Part shown: piece after piece, positions 26,187 to 34,590 of the stretch | Numbering within the stretch: position 1 is the first letter of the stretch | Layout of the letters: each line of letters begins with the position of its first letter | DNA from: Lachnospiraceae bacterium | GTDB taxonomy: Bacteria; Bacillota; Clostridia; Lachnospirales; Lachnospiraceae | Assembly (NCBI GenBank): GCA_017550535.1 | Contig: JAFZOS010000023.1 | Location: forward strand, 1-43,586 | Length of the DNA: 43,586 nucleotides | Reading direction: 5' to 3' | Made by a program: the position numbers and the translations under genes | The notes under the pieces: model-generated | Databases searched by the model: none | What the model was told of the DNA's origin: nothing | What the model saw: the letters and a program-made list of their open reading frames with translations, nothing else

Positions 26187-27590
26187 TTGAAGATAATCCT
26201 TATTAAACCCAATATAGGGAGGCGCGAGCACAGCCTGTATGTGGATAATGCGAGCATGGAACCGCTGCAGCTTGGCGTCCTTGCCGCGCTCACACCTTCG
26301 GATATCGAAGTTAAGATGTATGATGACCGTCTTGAGAGGATCCCGTATGATGAGAAAGCCGATCTCGTGGCGATCACCGTGGAAACTTTTACGGCAAGGC
26401 GTTCGTATGAGATCGCGGATGAATACCGGAAGCGCGGCACAAAGGTCCTTATGGGCGGCATGCATGTAAAGCTCCTGCCCGATGAAGTTAAGGAGCATGC
26501 GGATTCCATAATGATCGGCGATGCCGAGGATAAATGGGCTAAGATGATAGAGGACCTGCGCGCAGGCTCCCTTAAGGAAGTATATGAATGCAATCCCGTA
26601 TGCATACCGCAAAAGGGCGTGATCACAAGACGCGATATCTATAAAGGCAAGAAGAACATGCCGATATCGCTGATGCAGTTTTCCAGGGGATGCAAATACA
26701 GCTGCAAATACTGCGCGAGCAGCGTCTATTTTGAGCGGCGGCATTTTACAAGGGACGTGGATGAAGTGGTCGCCGAGGTAAAGTCACAGAAAAGAAAGCT
26801 TTTGTTTTTTGTCGATGATAACATAGTAGGTGATAAGGAACGCGCAAAGGAACTTTTCAGGGCGCTGATACCGTTAAAGGTTCGCTGGGTCAGCCAGGGA
26901 AGCCTTGATATGCTCGATGATGATGAGCTTATGACTCTTATGGTAAAAAGCGGATGCCTTGGGCTTGTCATAGGGTTTGAATCCATAAGGCCCGAAAGCC
27001 TTGATTATATGCATAAGGGCGTTAACAAAAAGTTCGTAGGTGATCACTATGCGGATGCCATAGAAAAGTTAAGGCACTACGGCCTTCAGACGTGGGCTGC
27101 GTTTACGATAGGGCATGATACGGATACGCTTGAGTCCATAGAAGCGACTTACAGGTTCGCAAGGAAGAATAAGTTCACGTTTGCAGCGTACAACATACTG
27201 ATGCCTTATCCGGGTACCGAGCTGTATGAACAGTTAAAGGAAGAAGGACGGCTGCTGTATGACGGAAAATGGTGGCTGCATGAACAGTACCGGTTCAATT
27301 ATACCGCTTTTGTCCCGAAAAACATGACGCCTGATGAGCTGACTGAGGCCGGTTTTGAGTGCAGAAGGCGGTTTAACAGCTTAGGTTCGATACTTTACAG
27401 GCTGTTTGAACCCCGTACCAATTTAAGGAATCCGGTAAGGTTTTTCACTTATCTTATATACAATCCTGTATTTAAGAAGGAAGTGTTCGAAAAACAGGGC
27501 ATGACCTTCGGATGCAGGGAAAAGGACGAAAATGAAGGTGACGTTCATACTTCCTGCGATAGGGAAGAAGAAAAACGAAAAATATCTTAA
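26187..27590 (+). CDS. B12-fold radical SAM protein 3 of 4
   Basis: Third paralogue, 467 residues. The start is TTG at 26187 with GGGAGG at 26176-26181; the first strand KIILIKPNIG begins at once, so no later start is likely. The N-terminal domain has VLMGGMHVKLLPDEV. The cluster cysteines are Cys169, Cys173 and Cys176 in SRGCKYSCKYCA. FFVDDNIVGDKERAKELF and GFESIRPESLDYMHKG follow. The segment WWLHEQYRFNYTAFVPKNMT matches the equivalent part of copies 2 and 4. A charged tail of about 20 residues extends beyond the others and overlaps the next gene by 59 bases. Confidence 0.88.
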   Translation: MKIILIKPNIGRREHSLYVDNASMEPLQLGVLAALTPSDIEVKMYDDRLERIPYDEKADLVAITVETFTARRSYEIADEYRKRGTKVLMGGMHVKLLPDEVKEHADSIMIGDAEDKWAKMIEDLRAGSLKEVYECNPVCIPQKGVITRRDIYKGKKNMPISLMQFSRGCKYSCKYCASSVYFERRHFTRDVDEVVAEVKSQKRKLLFFVDDNIVGDKERAKELFRALIPLKVRWVSQGSLDMLDDDELMTLMVKSGCLGLVIGFESIRPESLDYMHKGVNKKFVGDHYADAIEKLRHYGLQTWAAFTIGHDTDTLESIEATYRFARKNKFTFAAYNILMPYPGTELYEQLKEEGRLLYDGKWWLHEQYRFNYTAFVPKNMTPDELTEAGFECRRRFNSLGSILYRLFEPRTNLRNPVRFFTYLIYNPVFKKEVFEKQGMTFGCREKDENEGDVHTSCDREEEKRKIS

Positions 27591-28860
27591 GTCCTGGCTT
27601 ATGGAGCCGCTTACGATCGCTGTTATGAACACGCTTTTACCGGACGATATTGAGCGTGAATTCTATGATGACAGGGTGGAGGGTATCAATTATGATACAA
27701 AGACCGACCTTGTCTTAATTACGGTTGAGACCTATACGGCAAAGAGGGCATATCACATCGCCGGGGAATTCAGGAAACGGGGCAGGAAGGTAGTGCTCGG
27801 CGGATATCATGTGACTCTGATGCCGGATGAAGCGGCGCAGTACTGCGATGCGATAATGATAAACAACTGCGGCGAGAACATGCGCGAGCTTATTAAGGAT
27901 GCCGCTGCGGGTGCCCTTAAGGAAAGGTATATAGGGAAGCCGTGTATTGATTACAGGATAGCTGACCGCTCGATATATGCCAGGCAGCAGAAGAAATACC
28001 TGCCCGTGTCTTTGGTCGAAACGGGACGCGGCTGCTATCATAACTGTGAATTCTGTTCGATCGCGAAATATTATGATTCTAAATATATACACCGGGATGT
28101 GGCCGATATAATCGCCGAGATGAAGTCCTGTAAGCACAAGCTTTTCTTCCTAGTTGATGACAGCATCTTTTCCGACAAGGCATTCGCGCGCGAGCTGTTT
28201 GCCGAGATAAAGAAGCTTAAGGTGACATGGACAACGCAGATAACCCTTGATATAGCAAGGGATGATGAGACCCTGCGCCTTATGCGTGAGAGCGGATGCA
28301 CGATGGTGCTAATCGGATTTGAGTCCATTAACCGGGAAAATTTAAAGCAGATGAACAAGGAATGGACGCAGCGCCTGGGTGAGCGCGACGAGCTAATTGA
28401 GAAGATACACGCAGCCGGCATAAGCATATATGCTTCGTTCGTATTCGGATTTGATGAGGACACTGAGGAAAGCTTTAAGACCACGCTTGAATTTACAAGG
28501 AAACATCAGTTTTTCGTTATAGCGTTCAATCATCTGCTGACGTTTCCCAACACGCCTACCTACAATTCATTCCGTGATGAGGGCAGGCTGATATGCGATA
28601 AATGGTGGCTGCAGGAGGGTTATACCTTCGGGACGATATCATTTGAGCCAAAGAGGGTGAGCGCCGAAGAATTAAGCGCACTGTGCAGGAAGTACAAAAA
28701 GGAATTCTTCAGGTTCGGTTCCATAGTACACAGGGGTGTTACCTGCTTTAAGCGCACAAAGAACCCGCTTATCAACTTTGCCTACTGGTTTATAAACATC
28801 CTGTTTCATTTTGAGGTGGATAAGCGCATAGGGATACCCGTGGGCGAAAATATGGATTAA
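27532..28860 (+). CDS. B12-fold radical SAM protein 4 of 4
   Basis: Fourth paralogue, 442 residues. The N-terminal B12-like domain contains VVLGGYHVTLMPDEA. The cluster cysteines are Cys168, Cys172 and Cys175 in GRGCYHNCEFCS. The core has FFLVDDSIFSDKAFAREL and GFESINRENLKQMNK, and the C-terminal region WWLQEGYTFGTISFEPK precedes a hydrophobic tail. The gene begins 59 bases inside copy 3, with AAGGA before the ATG, so translation of both is probably coupled. Together with copies 2 and 3 it forms a closer subgroup than copy 1 does, judged by the DDN and WWL motifs. Confidence 0.88.
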   Translation: MKVTFILPAIGKKKNEKYLKSWLMEPLTIAVMNTLLPDDIEREFYDDRVEGINYDTKTDLVLITVETYTAKRAYHIAGEFRKRGRKVVLGGYHVTLMPDEAAQYCDAIMINNCGENMRELIKDAAAGALKERYIGKPCIDYRIADRSIYARQQKKYLPVSLVETGRGCYHNCEFCSIAKYYDSKYIHRDVADIIAEMKSCKHKLFFLVDDSIFSDKAFARELFAEIKKLKVTWTTQITLDIARDDETLRLMRESGCTMVLIGFESINRENLKQMNKEWTQRLGERDELIEKIHAAGISIYASFVFGFDEDTEESFKTTLEFTRKHQFFVIAFNHLLTFPNTPTYNSFRDEGRLICDKWWLQEGYTFGTISFEPKRVSAEELSALCRKYKKEFFRFGSIVHRGVTCFKRTKNPLINFAYWFINILFHFEVDKRIGIPVGENMD

Positions 28861-28890
28861 GAGTAAGGCCGCTACGGGTGAGGGACAAAC

Positions 28891-29952
28891 ATGGGATTTG
28901 AATTTGCCGCGCGGGAGGATGCGGAAGGCATACTTAGGATAATGGAGGAGGATACGGCTCCGGGCGGGCTCAGGCTCCTGTATACAAGGAGGGATGATCC
29001 TCTTATTTCCTTCCTTTCGGAGAGTCATGAGTCGGCAGTCGGCGTCATAAAAAAGGACGGCCGTGTCATTGCGACTATAGCTGCGATTCCTCGGCTTATG
29101 TACATAAACGGCCGTAAGTCAAGGGTATGCTATGTCACTAACATGAAGCGCCTGCCGGGCGTTGATATACAGCTTAACTGGTATGAGATGTTTGAAAAGA
29201 TGTGTAAAAAGGTTAACTGTGATATCTATTTCTGCTCATTGATAACCGGTAATGACGGCGTTGAACGCATGCTTGGTAAAAAGCGAAAGTTTATGCCGTA
29301 TTCCGTTAAGATGACAGGCTATAAGACATATATAATAAGTCCTTCGGTTAAGATAAAGGCAGCTGCAGCGGGGGTTGAGTTTGTGCGTGCCGTAAAGGAT
29401 GATGAGGAAGGACTTGTGCGGTTCCTTAATGAAAACGGCAGGAAGCGCAATCTTTTTCCGGTGTTTGATAAGCTCTCGGACTTAGGTGACTTAAGGGCGG
29501 ATGACTTTTACCTGCTTAAGAGGGACGGTAATATAGTCGCTGCGGGAGCGTTATGGGACAGGAGAAACGTTAAACAGTATGTACTGATAAGGTGCAGCGG
29601 CATATATACATGGATAAGAAGGTTAAACGCAGTTATCTCAAAGCTTGGTTACATCACTCTTCCGAAGGACGGACAGGCGGCTGATTTTGCCTTTATCTCA
29701 TTCCTTACGGCAAAGGATGATGATGCGGAGCTTTACAGGTATTTACTTAAGATGATATGCGCATCGGCGGATGACCGGGCGATGCTGGTCACGGGGACCG
29801 ATGTGTCAAACCCAAAATACGGAGTACTTGAAGGCATTCGTTCCGTATCGTTTACAAGCGGGATAAACGAGATCATAATGACCAATATTGACAAAAAGGT
29901 GCCGGAACGCTTTGACGGCGGTAATTTGGAGCTTGAGTGCGCGCTGTTGTAG
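28891..29952 (+). CDS. Protein with two GNAT-like acyltransferase domains
   Basis: Cytoplasmic protein of 353 residues. The first part (about 1-150) has the strand-helix order of a GNAT N-acetyltransferase: an N-terminal AAREDAEGILRIMEE helix, then SAVGVIKKDGRVIATIAAIP and VCYVTNMKRLPG, where the acyl-CoA pyrophosphate loop would be. The second half (about 165-320) repeats a similar plan with FYLLKRDGNIVAAGALWDRR, but lacks a clear acyl-CoA loop and may be structural. It begins 30 bases after the fourth radical SAM gene and precedes the hydrolase gene by 43 bases. It probably acts in the same pathway, adding an acyl or aminoacyl group. The family assignment rests on pattern alone. Confidence 0.6.
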   Translation: MGFEFAAREDAEGILRIMEEDTAPGGLRLLYTRRDDPLISFLSESHESAVGVIKKDGRVIATIAAIPRLMYINGRKSRVCYVTNMKRLPGVDIQLNWYEMFEKMCKKVNCDIYFCSLITGNDGVERMLGKKRKFMPYSVKMTGYKTYIISPSVKIKAAAAGVEFVRAVKDDEEGLVRFLNENGRKRNLFPVFDKLSDLGDLRADDFYLLKRDGNIVAAGALWDRRNVKQYVLIRCSGIYTWIRRLNAVISKLGYITLPKDGQAADFAFISFLTAKDDDAELYRYLLKMICASADDRAMLVTGTDVSNPKYGVLEGIRSVSFTSGINEIIMTNIDKKVPERFDGGNLELECALL

Positions 29953-29995
29953 GGAACGGGAGTGTGCATCTGAGGGATCTTTAGGTGGATCATAT

Positions 29996-31105
29996 ATGGG
30001 AAATATAACCGATTACGTAACTGAATACGGGGATAAGACATTGGATGAGCTGCCGTTTAATGAGGTGGATTCGCTCATTCTGTCGCAGTTTGCCTATCTT
30101 AAGTTCGATAAGCCCCTTGAAGCGGCTGACCATACGATGACTATTGGCGAGCTTAAGGACAGCCCCGAGTATGAGCAGCTGTTTACCGATACCAGGTTTG
30201 AGAAGGTAAACCGCGGCCTTTTTGAAGCCATGGCGGCAAGCAGGAGATATTCAAACGTCAAGCTGTTTGAGTACGTTAACATGGTCGATGCCCAGTGGGA
30301 GATACAGTTTTCGGCGATAACGTGTATGTTCGAAAACGGATATATATATGTTGCGTACAGGGGGACCGACGAAACGCTGACCGGATGGAAGGAGGACTTC
30401 AATATGGCGTTCATCACGCCGATCCCGGCCCAGACAAAGGCGGTCCAGTATCTTAACCGGATCATGGCCGGAGTACGGAGTGAAGTGACTCTCGGAGGGC
30501 ATTCAAAGGGCGGTAACCTTGCGGTATATGCGGCCATGAAGTGTAAGCCGGATTTCCGCGAAAGGGTGCGGCTTGTTTATTCGCATGACGGTCCGGGTTT
30601 TGCCGAGGGCGTGCTTGACAGCGATGATTTTATGACCGTAAAGGACAGGATAAGGAAGACGGTGCCCAGGTCTTCGATAGTCGGTATGGTCCTCCAGACA
30701 CAGGAAAACTACGAAGTTGTAAGGTGCAGGCATTTCGGGGTTTTGCAGCATGATCCGTTTAACTGGATAGTGGAGGGCACGGAGTTTAAGAAAGCCGACA
30801 ACATTCACAGGCATACGTATGTGTCGGATGCCTCCGTTAACAGGTGGGTCAGCAACATGGATTACGAGAAACGCCAGGAATTTGTCGAGCTGCTGTTTGA
30901 GATAGTAAGCGGTTCCGGGGCCTCTGACCTTAATGATTTCGTGGCAGACCCGTTAAAGATGGGGCGTGGGATGCTTAACGCGATCGAAGCCATGGATGAG
31001 GAGGATAAGCGTATCCTTCTTAATATAATAAAGGAGATGTCGGCCGCCGTTAACGCAACGATAAAGGAATTCATGGCGGAGCGTGTGGCGGATATGTTCA
31101 CATAA
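29996..31105 (+). CDS. Mbeg1-like (DUF2974) alpha/beta hydrolase
   Basis: Predicted lipase-like hydrolase of 369 residues. The middle shows YIYVAYRGTDETLTGWKEDF (oxyanion region), followed by the nucleophile elbow GGHSKGGNLA with Ser170 as the probable catalytic residue and SHDGPGFA shortly after. These are typical of the Mbeg1-like/DUF2974 family common in Firmicutes. There is no signal peptide or membrane segment. I chose ATG 29996, with AGGTGG at 29983-29988; an upstream in-frame start at 29888 falls inside the previous gene. It is the last gene before a strong promoter. Substrate is unknown; family members are thought to act on lipids or esters. Confidence 0.85.
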   Translation: MGNITDYVTEYGDKTLDELPFNEVDSLILSQFAYLKFDKPLEAADHTMTIGELKDSPEYEQLFTDTRFEKVNRGLFEAMAASRRYSNVKLFEYVNMVDAQWEIQFSAITCMFENGYIYVAYRGTDETLTGWKEDFNMAFITPIPAQTKAVQYLNRIMAGVRSEVTLGGHSKGGNLAVYAAMKCKPDFRERVRLVYSHDGPGFAEGVLDSDDFMTVKDRIRKTVPRSSIVGMVLQTQENYEVVRCRHFGVLQHDPFNWIVEGTEFKKADNIHRHTYVSDASVNRWVSNMDYEKRQEFVELLFEIVSGSGASDLNDFVADPLKMGRGMLNAIEAMDEEDKRILLNIIKEMSAAVNATIKEFMAERVADMFT

Positions 31106-31108
31106 ACA

Positions 31109-31137
31109 TTGTATTATTTTCAAATGAACGGTATAAT
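31109..31137 (+). promoter_or_regulatory. Strong promoter of the methionine importer operon
   Basis: TTGTAT (31109-31114) and a perfect TATAAT (31132-31137) are separated by 17 bases. RNA would start near 31144, giving a leader of about 34 bases, too short for an S-box riboswitch or T-box. Confidence 0.75.
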
Positions 31138-31177
31138 CAGATAAGTTTAAATTTTTATATGAAAAGAGGGAGATAAT

Positions 31178-32020
31178 ATGAAAAAGATATCAGCTAAAAG
31201 GGTTATTTGTCTTGCACTTTCGCTTGTTCTTACGGCGGGACTGCTCTCAGGATGCGCAGGCGCGGCAGGCAAGGGCGGCAATGATAAGACTATAAAGATC
31301 GCGGCTTCGCCGGTTCCCCATGCGGAAATACTTGAGGAAGCAGCCAAGATACTCGAAGGTTACGGATATAAGCTTGAGATCACCGAGTTTGAAGACTATG
31401 TACAGCCCAACCTCGTGGTGGAATCGGGCGAATTTGATGCTAACTACATGGAGCATGTTCCTTATCTTAACAGCTTTAACGAGGAACAGGGTACCCATCT
31501 TGTCGATGCGGGTGACATCCATTATGAGCCCTTCGGCATTTATCCCGGCACCAAGAAAACACTTGACGAGATAGCGGACGGTGATACGATCGCGATCCCC
31601 AACGATACGACCAATGAGGCAAGGGCACTCCTGCTTTTACAGGATAACGGCCTCCTTAAATTAAAAGACGGTGCTTCACTTACGGCTACTGTAAACGATA
31701 TTACCGAAAATCCTTACAATATCGAGTTTGTCGAGCTTGAAGCAGCACAGGTTGCAAGGGTCGTAAACGAGGTTTCGTATGTGGTACTTAACGGTAACTA
31801 CGCACTTGAAGCGGGTTACTCGGTAGGACATGATTCTATCGCATACGAGGCCACCGATTCGGTTGCGGCTCAGACATATGTAAATATCATAGCCGTTCTC
31901 GAAGGCCATGAGAATGATGAAAAGATAAAAGCGCTCGTAAAGGCGCTTAAGTCAGACGATATAAAGAAGTTCATCGAAGACAAGTATGACGGTGCCGTTG
32001 TCTTCTATGAGGGCAAATAG
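31178..32020 (+). CDS. metQ: MetQ-type methionine-binding lipoprotein
   Basis: Extracytoplasmic binding lipoprotein of 280 residues of the NlpA/MetQ family. The signal peptide ends in LLSGC with lipid-carrying Cys26. The binding domain has the family pattern IAASPVPHAEIL at the start, FDANYMEHVPYLNSFN and IAIPNDTTNEARALLLLQ, typical for MetQ. It delivers methionine (L-, and in some species D-) to MetNI. AGAGGGAG (31165-31172) lies before the ATG, and the promoter TTGTAT/TATAAT is just upstream. metN follows after 24 bases. A role with another small amino acid or a methionine derivative cannot be excluded. Confidence 0.93.
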   Translation: MKKISAKRVICLALSLVLTAGLLSGCAGAAGKGGNDKTIKIAASPVPHAEILEEAAKILEGYGYKLEITEFEDYVQPNLVVESGEFDANYMEHVPYLNSFNEEQGTHLVDAGDIHYEPFGIYPGTKKTLDEIADGDTIAIPNDTTNEARALLLLQDNGLLKLKDGASLTATVNDITENPYNIEFVELEAAQVARVVNEVSYVVLNGNYALEAGYSVGHDSIAYEATDSVAAQTYVNIIAVLEGHENDEKIKALVKALKSDDIKKFIEDKYDGAVVFYEGK

Positions 32021-32044
32021 GTATTTTAAGCTGCGGGAGTCGAA

Positions 32045-33058
32045 ATGAGTGATATTGAGATAAAAAATCTTACCAAAAGGTTTGAAGCGGGCGGACATGA
32101 GATCATCGCATTAAATGATGTCAGCTTAAGCATCAAAAAGGGCGAGATATACGGGATAATAGGTATGTCCGGAGCCGGGAAGAGCACACTGGTGCGTTCC
32201 ATAAACTATCTTGAGGTGCCCGACGAGGGTCATGTCCTTATAGACGGTGTTGATCTGTCGGGGCTTTCGGATAAGGAGCTTCGCATAAAGCGCCGTGATA
32301 TCGGTATGATATTCCAGGGCTTTAACCTGCTCGAGCAGAGGAACGTTATTGACAATGTCTGCTTTCCGCTCGAGATATCCGGCATGCCCAAAAAGAAGGC
32401 AAGGGTAAAGGCCCGTGAACTGCTCGAGACGGTAAACCTTGCGGATAAGGAAAAGTCATATCCTTCGCAGTTGTCGGGAGGCCAGAAGCAGCGTGTGGCA
32501 ATAGCCCGTGCGCTTGCAACAAACCCCGGCATACTGTTATGCGACGAAGCCACGAGTGCGCTCGATCCGCAGACTACCGAGTCCATCCTCTCGCTGCTTA
32601 AGGAGATAAACGAAAAGCTTAATATCACGATAGTAGTGATAACGCATCAGATGTCGGTGATCACCGATATCTGTACAAGGGTTGCGATAATAGAAAACGG
32701 TCGTCTGGTGGAGGAAGGCCTTGTAGAGGAGATATTTGCGTCTCCGAAGACCGATGTGGCAAGGGACTTGATCGCCAATAAGAAGAGCAGTTACGCTCCC
32801 GTGGAAAGCCTTAAGTCCGAAAGGGTGATAAGGATAGTCTTTTCCGAGAATTCTGCGTTTGAACCCGTTATATCGAATGTGATCCTTAAGTATAACACTC
32901 CGGTAAACATCCTCGGTGCGGATACCAGGAATGTCGGCGGCAAGGCCAAAGGTGAGATGCTTTTGGGGCTTCCCGATGATGAGGACATGGGAAGGAGCAT
33001 AATAAATTACTTAAAGGAGAGGGGACTCAGCGTTACGGAGGTGAGAGAGGGTGTTTGA
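32045..33058 (+). CDS. metN: MetN methionine ABC transporter ATPase
   Basis: Cytoplasmic ATPase of 337 residues. It has Walker A GMSGAGKST (40-48), Q-loop IFQGFNLL, signature LSGGQKQRVAIARAL, Walker B ILLCDEATSALDP and switch His in VITHQM. The C-terminal part (about 260-337) forms the ACT-like NIL domain that, in known MetN proteins, binds internal methionine and shuts down import. Length agrees with MetN (about 340). It overlaps metI by 8 bases. The LLCDEATSALDPQT string is especially typical of MetN. Confidence 0.95.
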   Translation: MSDIEIKNLTKRFEAGGHEIIALNDVSLSIKKGEIYGIIGMSGAGKSTLVRSINYLEVPDEGHVLIDGVDLSGLSDKELRIKRRDIGMIFQGFNLLEQRNVIDNVCFPLEISGMPKKKARVKARELLETVNLADKEKSYPSQLSGGQKQRVAIARALATNPGILLCDEATSALDPQTTESILSLLKEINEKLNITIVVITHQMSVITDICTRVAIIENGRLVEEGLVEEIFASPKTDVARDLIANKKSSYAPVESLKSERVIRIVFSENSAFEPVISNVILKYNTPVNILGADTRNVGGKAKGEMLLGLPDDEDMGRSIINYLKERGLSVTEVREGV

Positions 33059-33713
33059 TCAGAACGTAATCGGAATGCTTCTTGAAGGTATAAGGGATAC
33101 TCTGTACATGACTCTTGTTTCCGCTATCTTAGGTTATGCGGTCGGGCTCCCTATGGGGATAGTACTGACGGTAACAAAGGCAGGCGGCCTTAAGCCCAAC
33201 TGGATCGTATACAGGGTGCTTGATGTTTTCTGTAATATTATAAGGAGCATACCGTTCCTTATTCTTCTCATACTGCTGATACCGTTTACCAGGGCGCTGG
33301 TGGGACAGAGCTACGGTTCTACCGCGACCATTGTACCGCTTGTTGTGTGTGCCGCACCCTATATTGCAAGGATGGTCGAATCGGCTCTTAATGAAGTTGA
33401 TGCGGGCGTCATTGAGGCGGCAAGGGCAATGGGAGCGAGCAACATGCAGATAATAATGCGGGTGCTCCTTGTCGAGGCCAAAACTTCTCTGGTTACAGGC
33501 GCGACCATAACGACCGGTGTTCTGCTTGGGTATTCCGCAATGTCCGGAACCGTCGGCGGCGGCGGACTCGGAGACATTGCCGTACGTTACGGTTATTACA
33601 GGTGGCAGACGGATATAATGATAGTAACGGTTGCCCTGCTGATAATCATATTCCAGATCATCCAGAACCTCGGAATGAAGGCTGCATCAGGCATAGATCA
33701 CAGGAAGAAGTAA
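33051..33713 (+). CDS. metI: MetI methionine ABC transporter permease
   Basis: Membrane permease of 220 residues with five helices. The cytoplasmic EAA loop reads IEAARAMGAS, which contacts MetN. It begins with GTG at 33051 inside the end of metN (GGAGGTG at 33037-33043 as ribosome site). The C-terminal GTVGGGGLGDIAVRYGYYR motif is standard for MetI. The next gene begins 2 bases after the stop, so transcription continues into it. Confidence 0.95.
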   Translation: MFDQNVIGMLLEGIRDTLYMTLVSAILGYAVGLPMGIVLTVTKAGGLKPNWIVYRVLDVFCNIIRSIPFLILLILLIPFTRALVGQSYGSTATIVPLVVCAAPYIARMVESALNEVDAGVIEAARAMGASNMQIIMRVLLVEAKTSLVTGATITTGVLLGYSAMSGTVGGGGLGDIAVRYGYYRWQTDIMIVTVALLIIIFQIIQNLGMKAASGIDHRKK

Positions 33714-33714
33714 A

Positions 33715-34575
33715 ATGGCCGAAGGCAAAAAGCGGGTTATCATACTTGATGAGAAAAAAGCCGGCGGAAAGAAGGCGGACAGGGACGAGACCGAAAAGCT
33801 TCAGGAGGAGCTTGACAGGTATGACCCCATAGAAGAAGACGAACCTGTTGAAACGCCTTCCGTACAAAGGGTTCATATAAAGGTAAGGAAGAAGAAAAAG
33901 CATCCGCGCTTAAGGCGCCGGATCATCCTTTTGGTGCTTTCGGCGGCTGTTTTTTGTATTGTTGCCGTGACGGCAGTGTCCGGTGTTAAGAACAATTACA
34001 GGACGCCGGTCTTTGTGTATCAGGAATATCTTAACAAAGGCGGCTATTCGTTTGAGGAAGCAGCCACGGCCTACGGAAACGGACTTTCTTCCCGCAGGCT
34101 GTCAAAACTTAGGAAGGTACTGCATTCGTATGATTCTTATATGGATGCGTTTTATGCTTCGATAGATGAGAGTCAGGCGCGCTATGATGAGGATTGTTCA
34201 AGGTACGGTGACGATTTTAAATATACGATCGTCATAAATGAGGCTGTAGCCTTAAGCAGCTTAGAGTGCAGCGCTTATACGGATGATTTTGAGGGTATTA
34301 TTGAAGATATAGGCAGTTCGGGGCTTGCCCGCATGGGCGATGATAAGCTGAATCTTGCCCTTGCCGACCTTACGTCGTCGCTTGGCGGGGCGCGGGTCAC
34401 AAGGGGCTACAGGCTGTATTGTACGAAAACCGTAAAAGGCAGCAGGGCCGATGGTGAGGCAAACGTATCGGAACCCTGCGAGTTTACTGTAGTGAAACTT
34501 AAAGGCAGGTGGATAATGTGGGACAGCATCTATGACATTTTCAAGCTGTCATACGGACTCCCGGCTGAACCGTAG
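33715..34575 (+). CDS. Hypothetical protein with one membrane helix
   Basis: Protein of 286 residues that I do not recognise. The N-terminal 75 residues are highly charged and predicted cytoplasmic, with basic runs before a single membrane helix (about 70-92, IILLVLSAAVFCIVAVTAV). The remaining 190 residues should be outside. They include two Cys residues and a strand-rich end (CEFTVVKLKGRWIMWDSIYD) that resembles the compact domains of NTF2-like or DUF4878-type lipoproteins, but weakly. It starts 2 bases after metI and ends 16 bases before the EAL gene, so it is likely co-transcribed with one or both. No function can be assigned. Confidence 0.7.
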   Translation: MAEGKKRVIILDEKKAGGKKADRDETEKLQEELDRYDPIEEDEPVETPSVQRVHIKVRKKKKHPRLRRRIILLVLSAAVFCIVAVTAVSGVKNNYRTPVFVYQEYLNKGGYSFEEAATAYGNGLSSRRLSKLRKVLHSYDSYMDAFYASIDESQARYDEDCSRYGDDFKYTIVINEAVALSSLECSAYTDDFEGIIEDIGSSGLARMGDDKLNLALADLTSSLGGARVTRGYRLYCTKTVKGSRADGEANVSEPCEFTVVKLKGRWIMWDSIYDIFKLSYGLPAEP

Positions 34576-34590
34576 TGAAAGGGATAATAC

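Noticed and set aside
23489-28860. Naming the radical SAM genes as membrane-spanning-lipid (Mss/Tes-like) enzymes or as BchE-type cyclases
   Set aside because: Motifs support only the broad B12-fold radical SAM group; no residue specific to those enzymes could be recognised by eye.
29888-29995. Upstream start for the Mbeg1-like hydrolase
   Set aside because: It lies within the preceding gene and adds residues without family similarity; ATG 29996 has AGGTGG at proper spacing.
31106-31177. S-box (SAM) riboswitch or T-box before metQ
   Set aside because: Only 72 bases separate the genes and the promoter leaves a leader of about 34 bases, too short for either structure.
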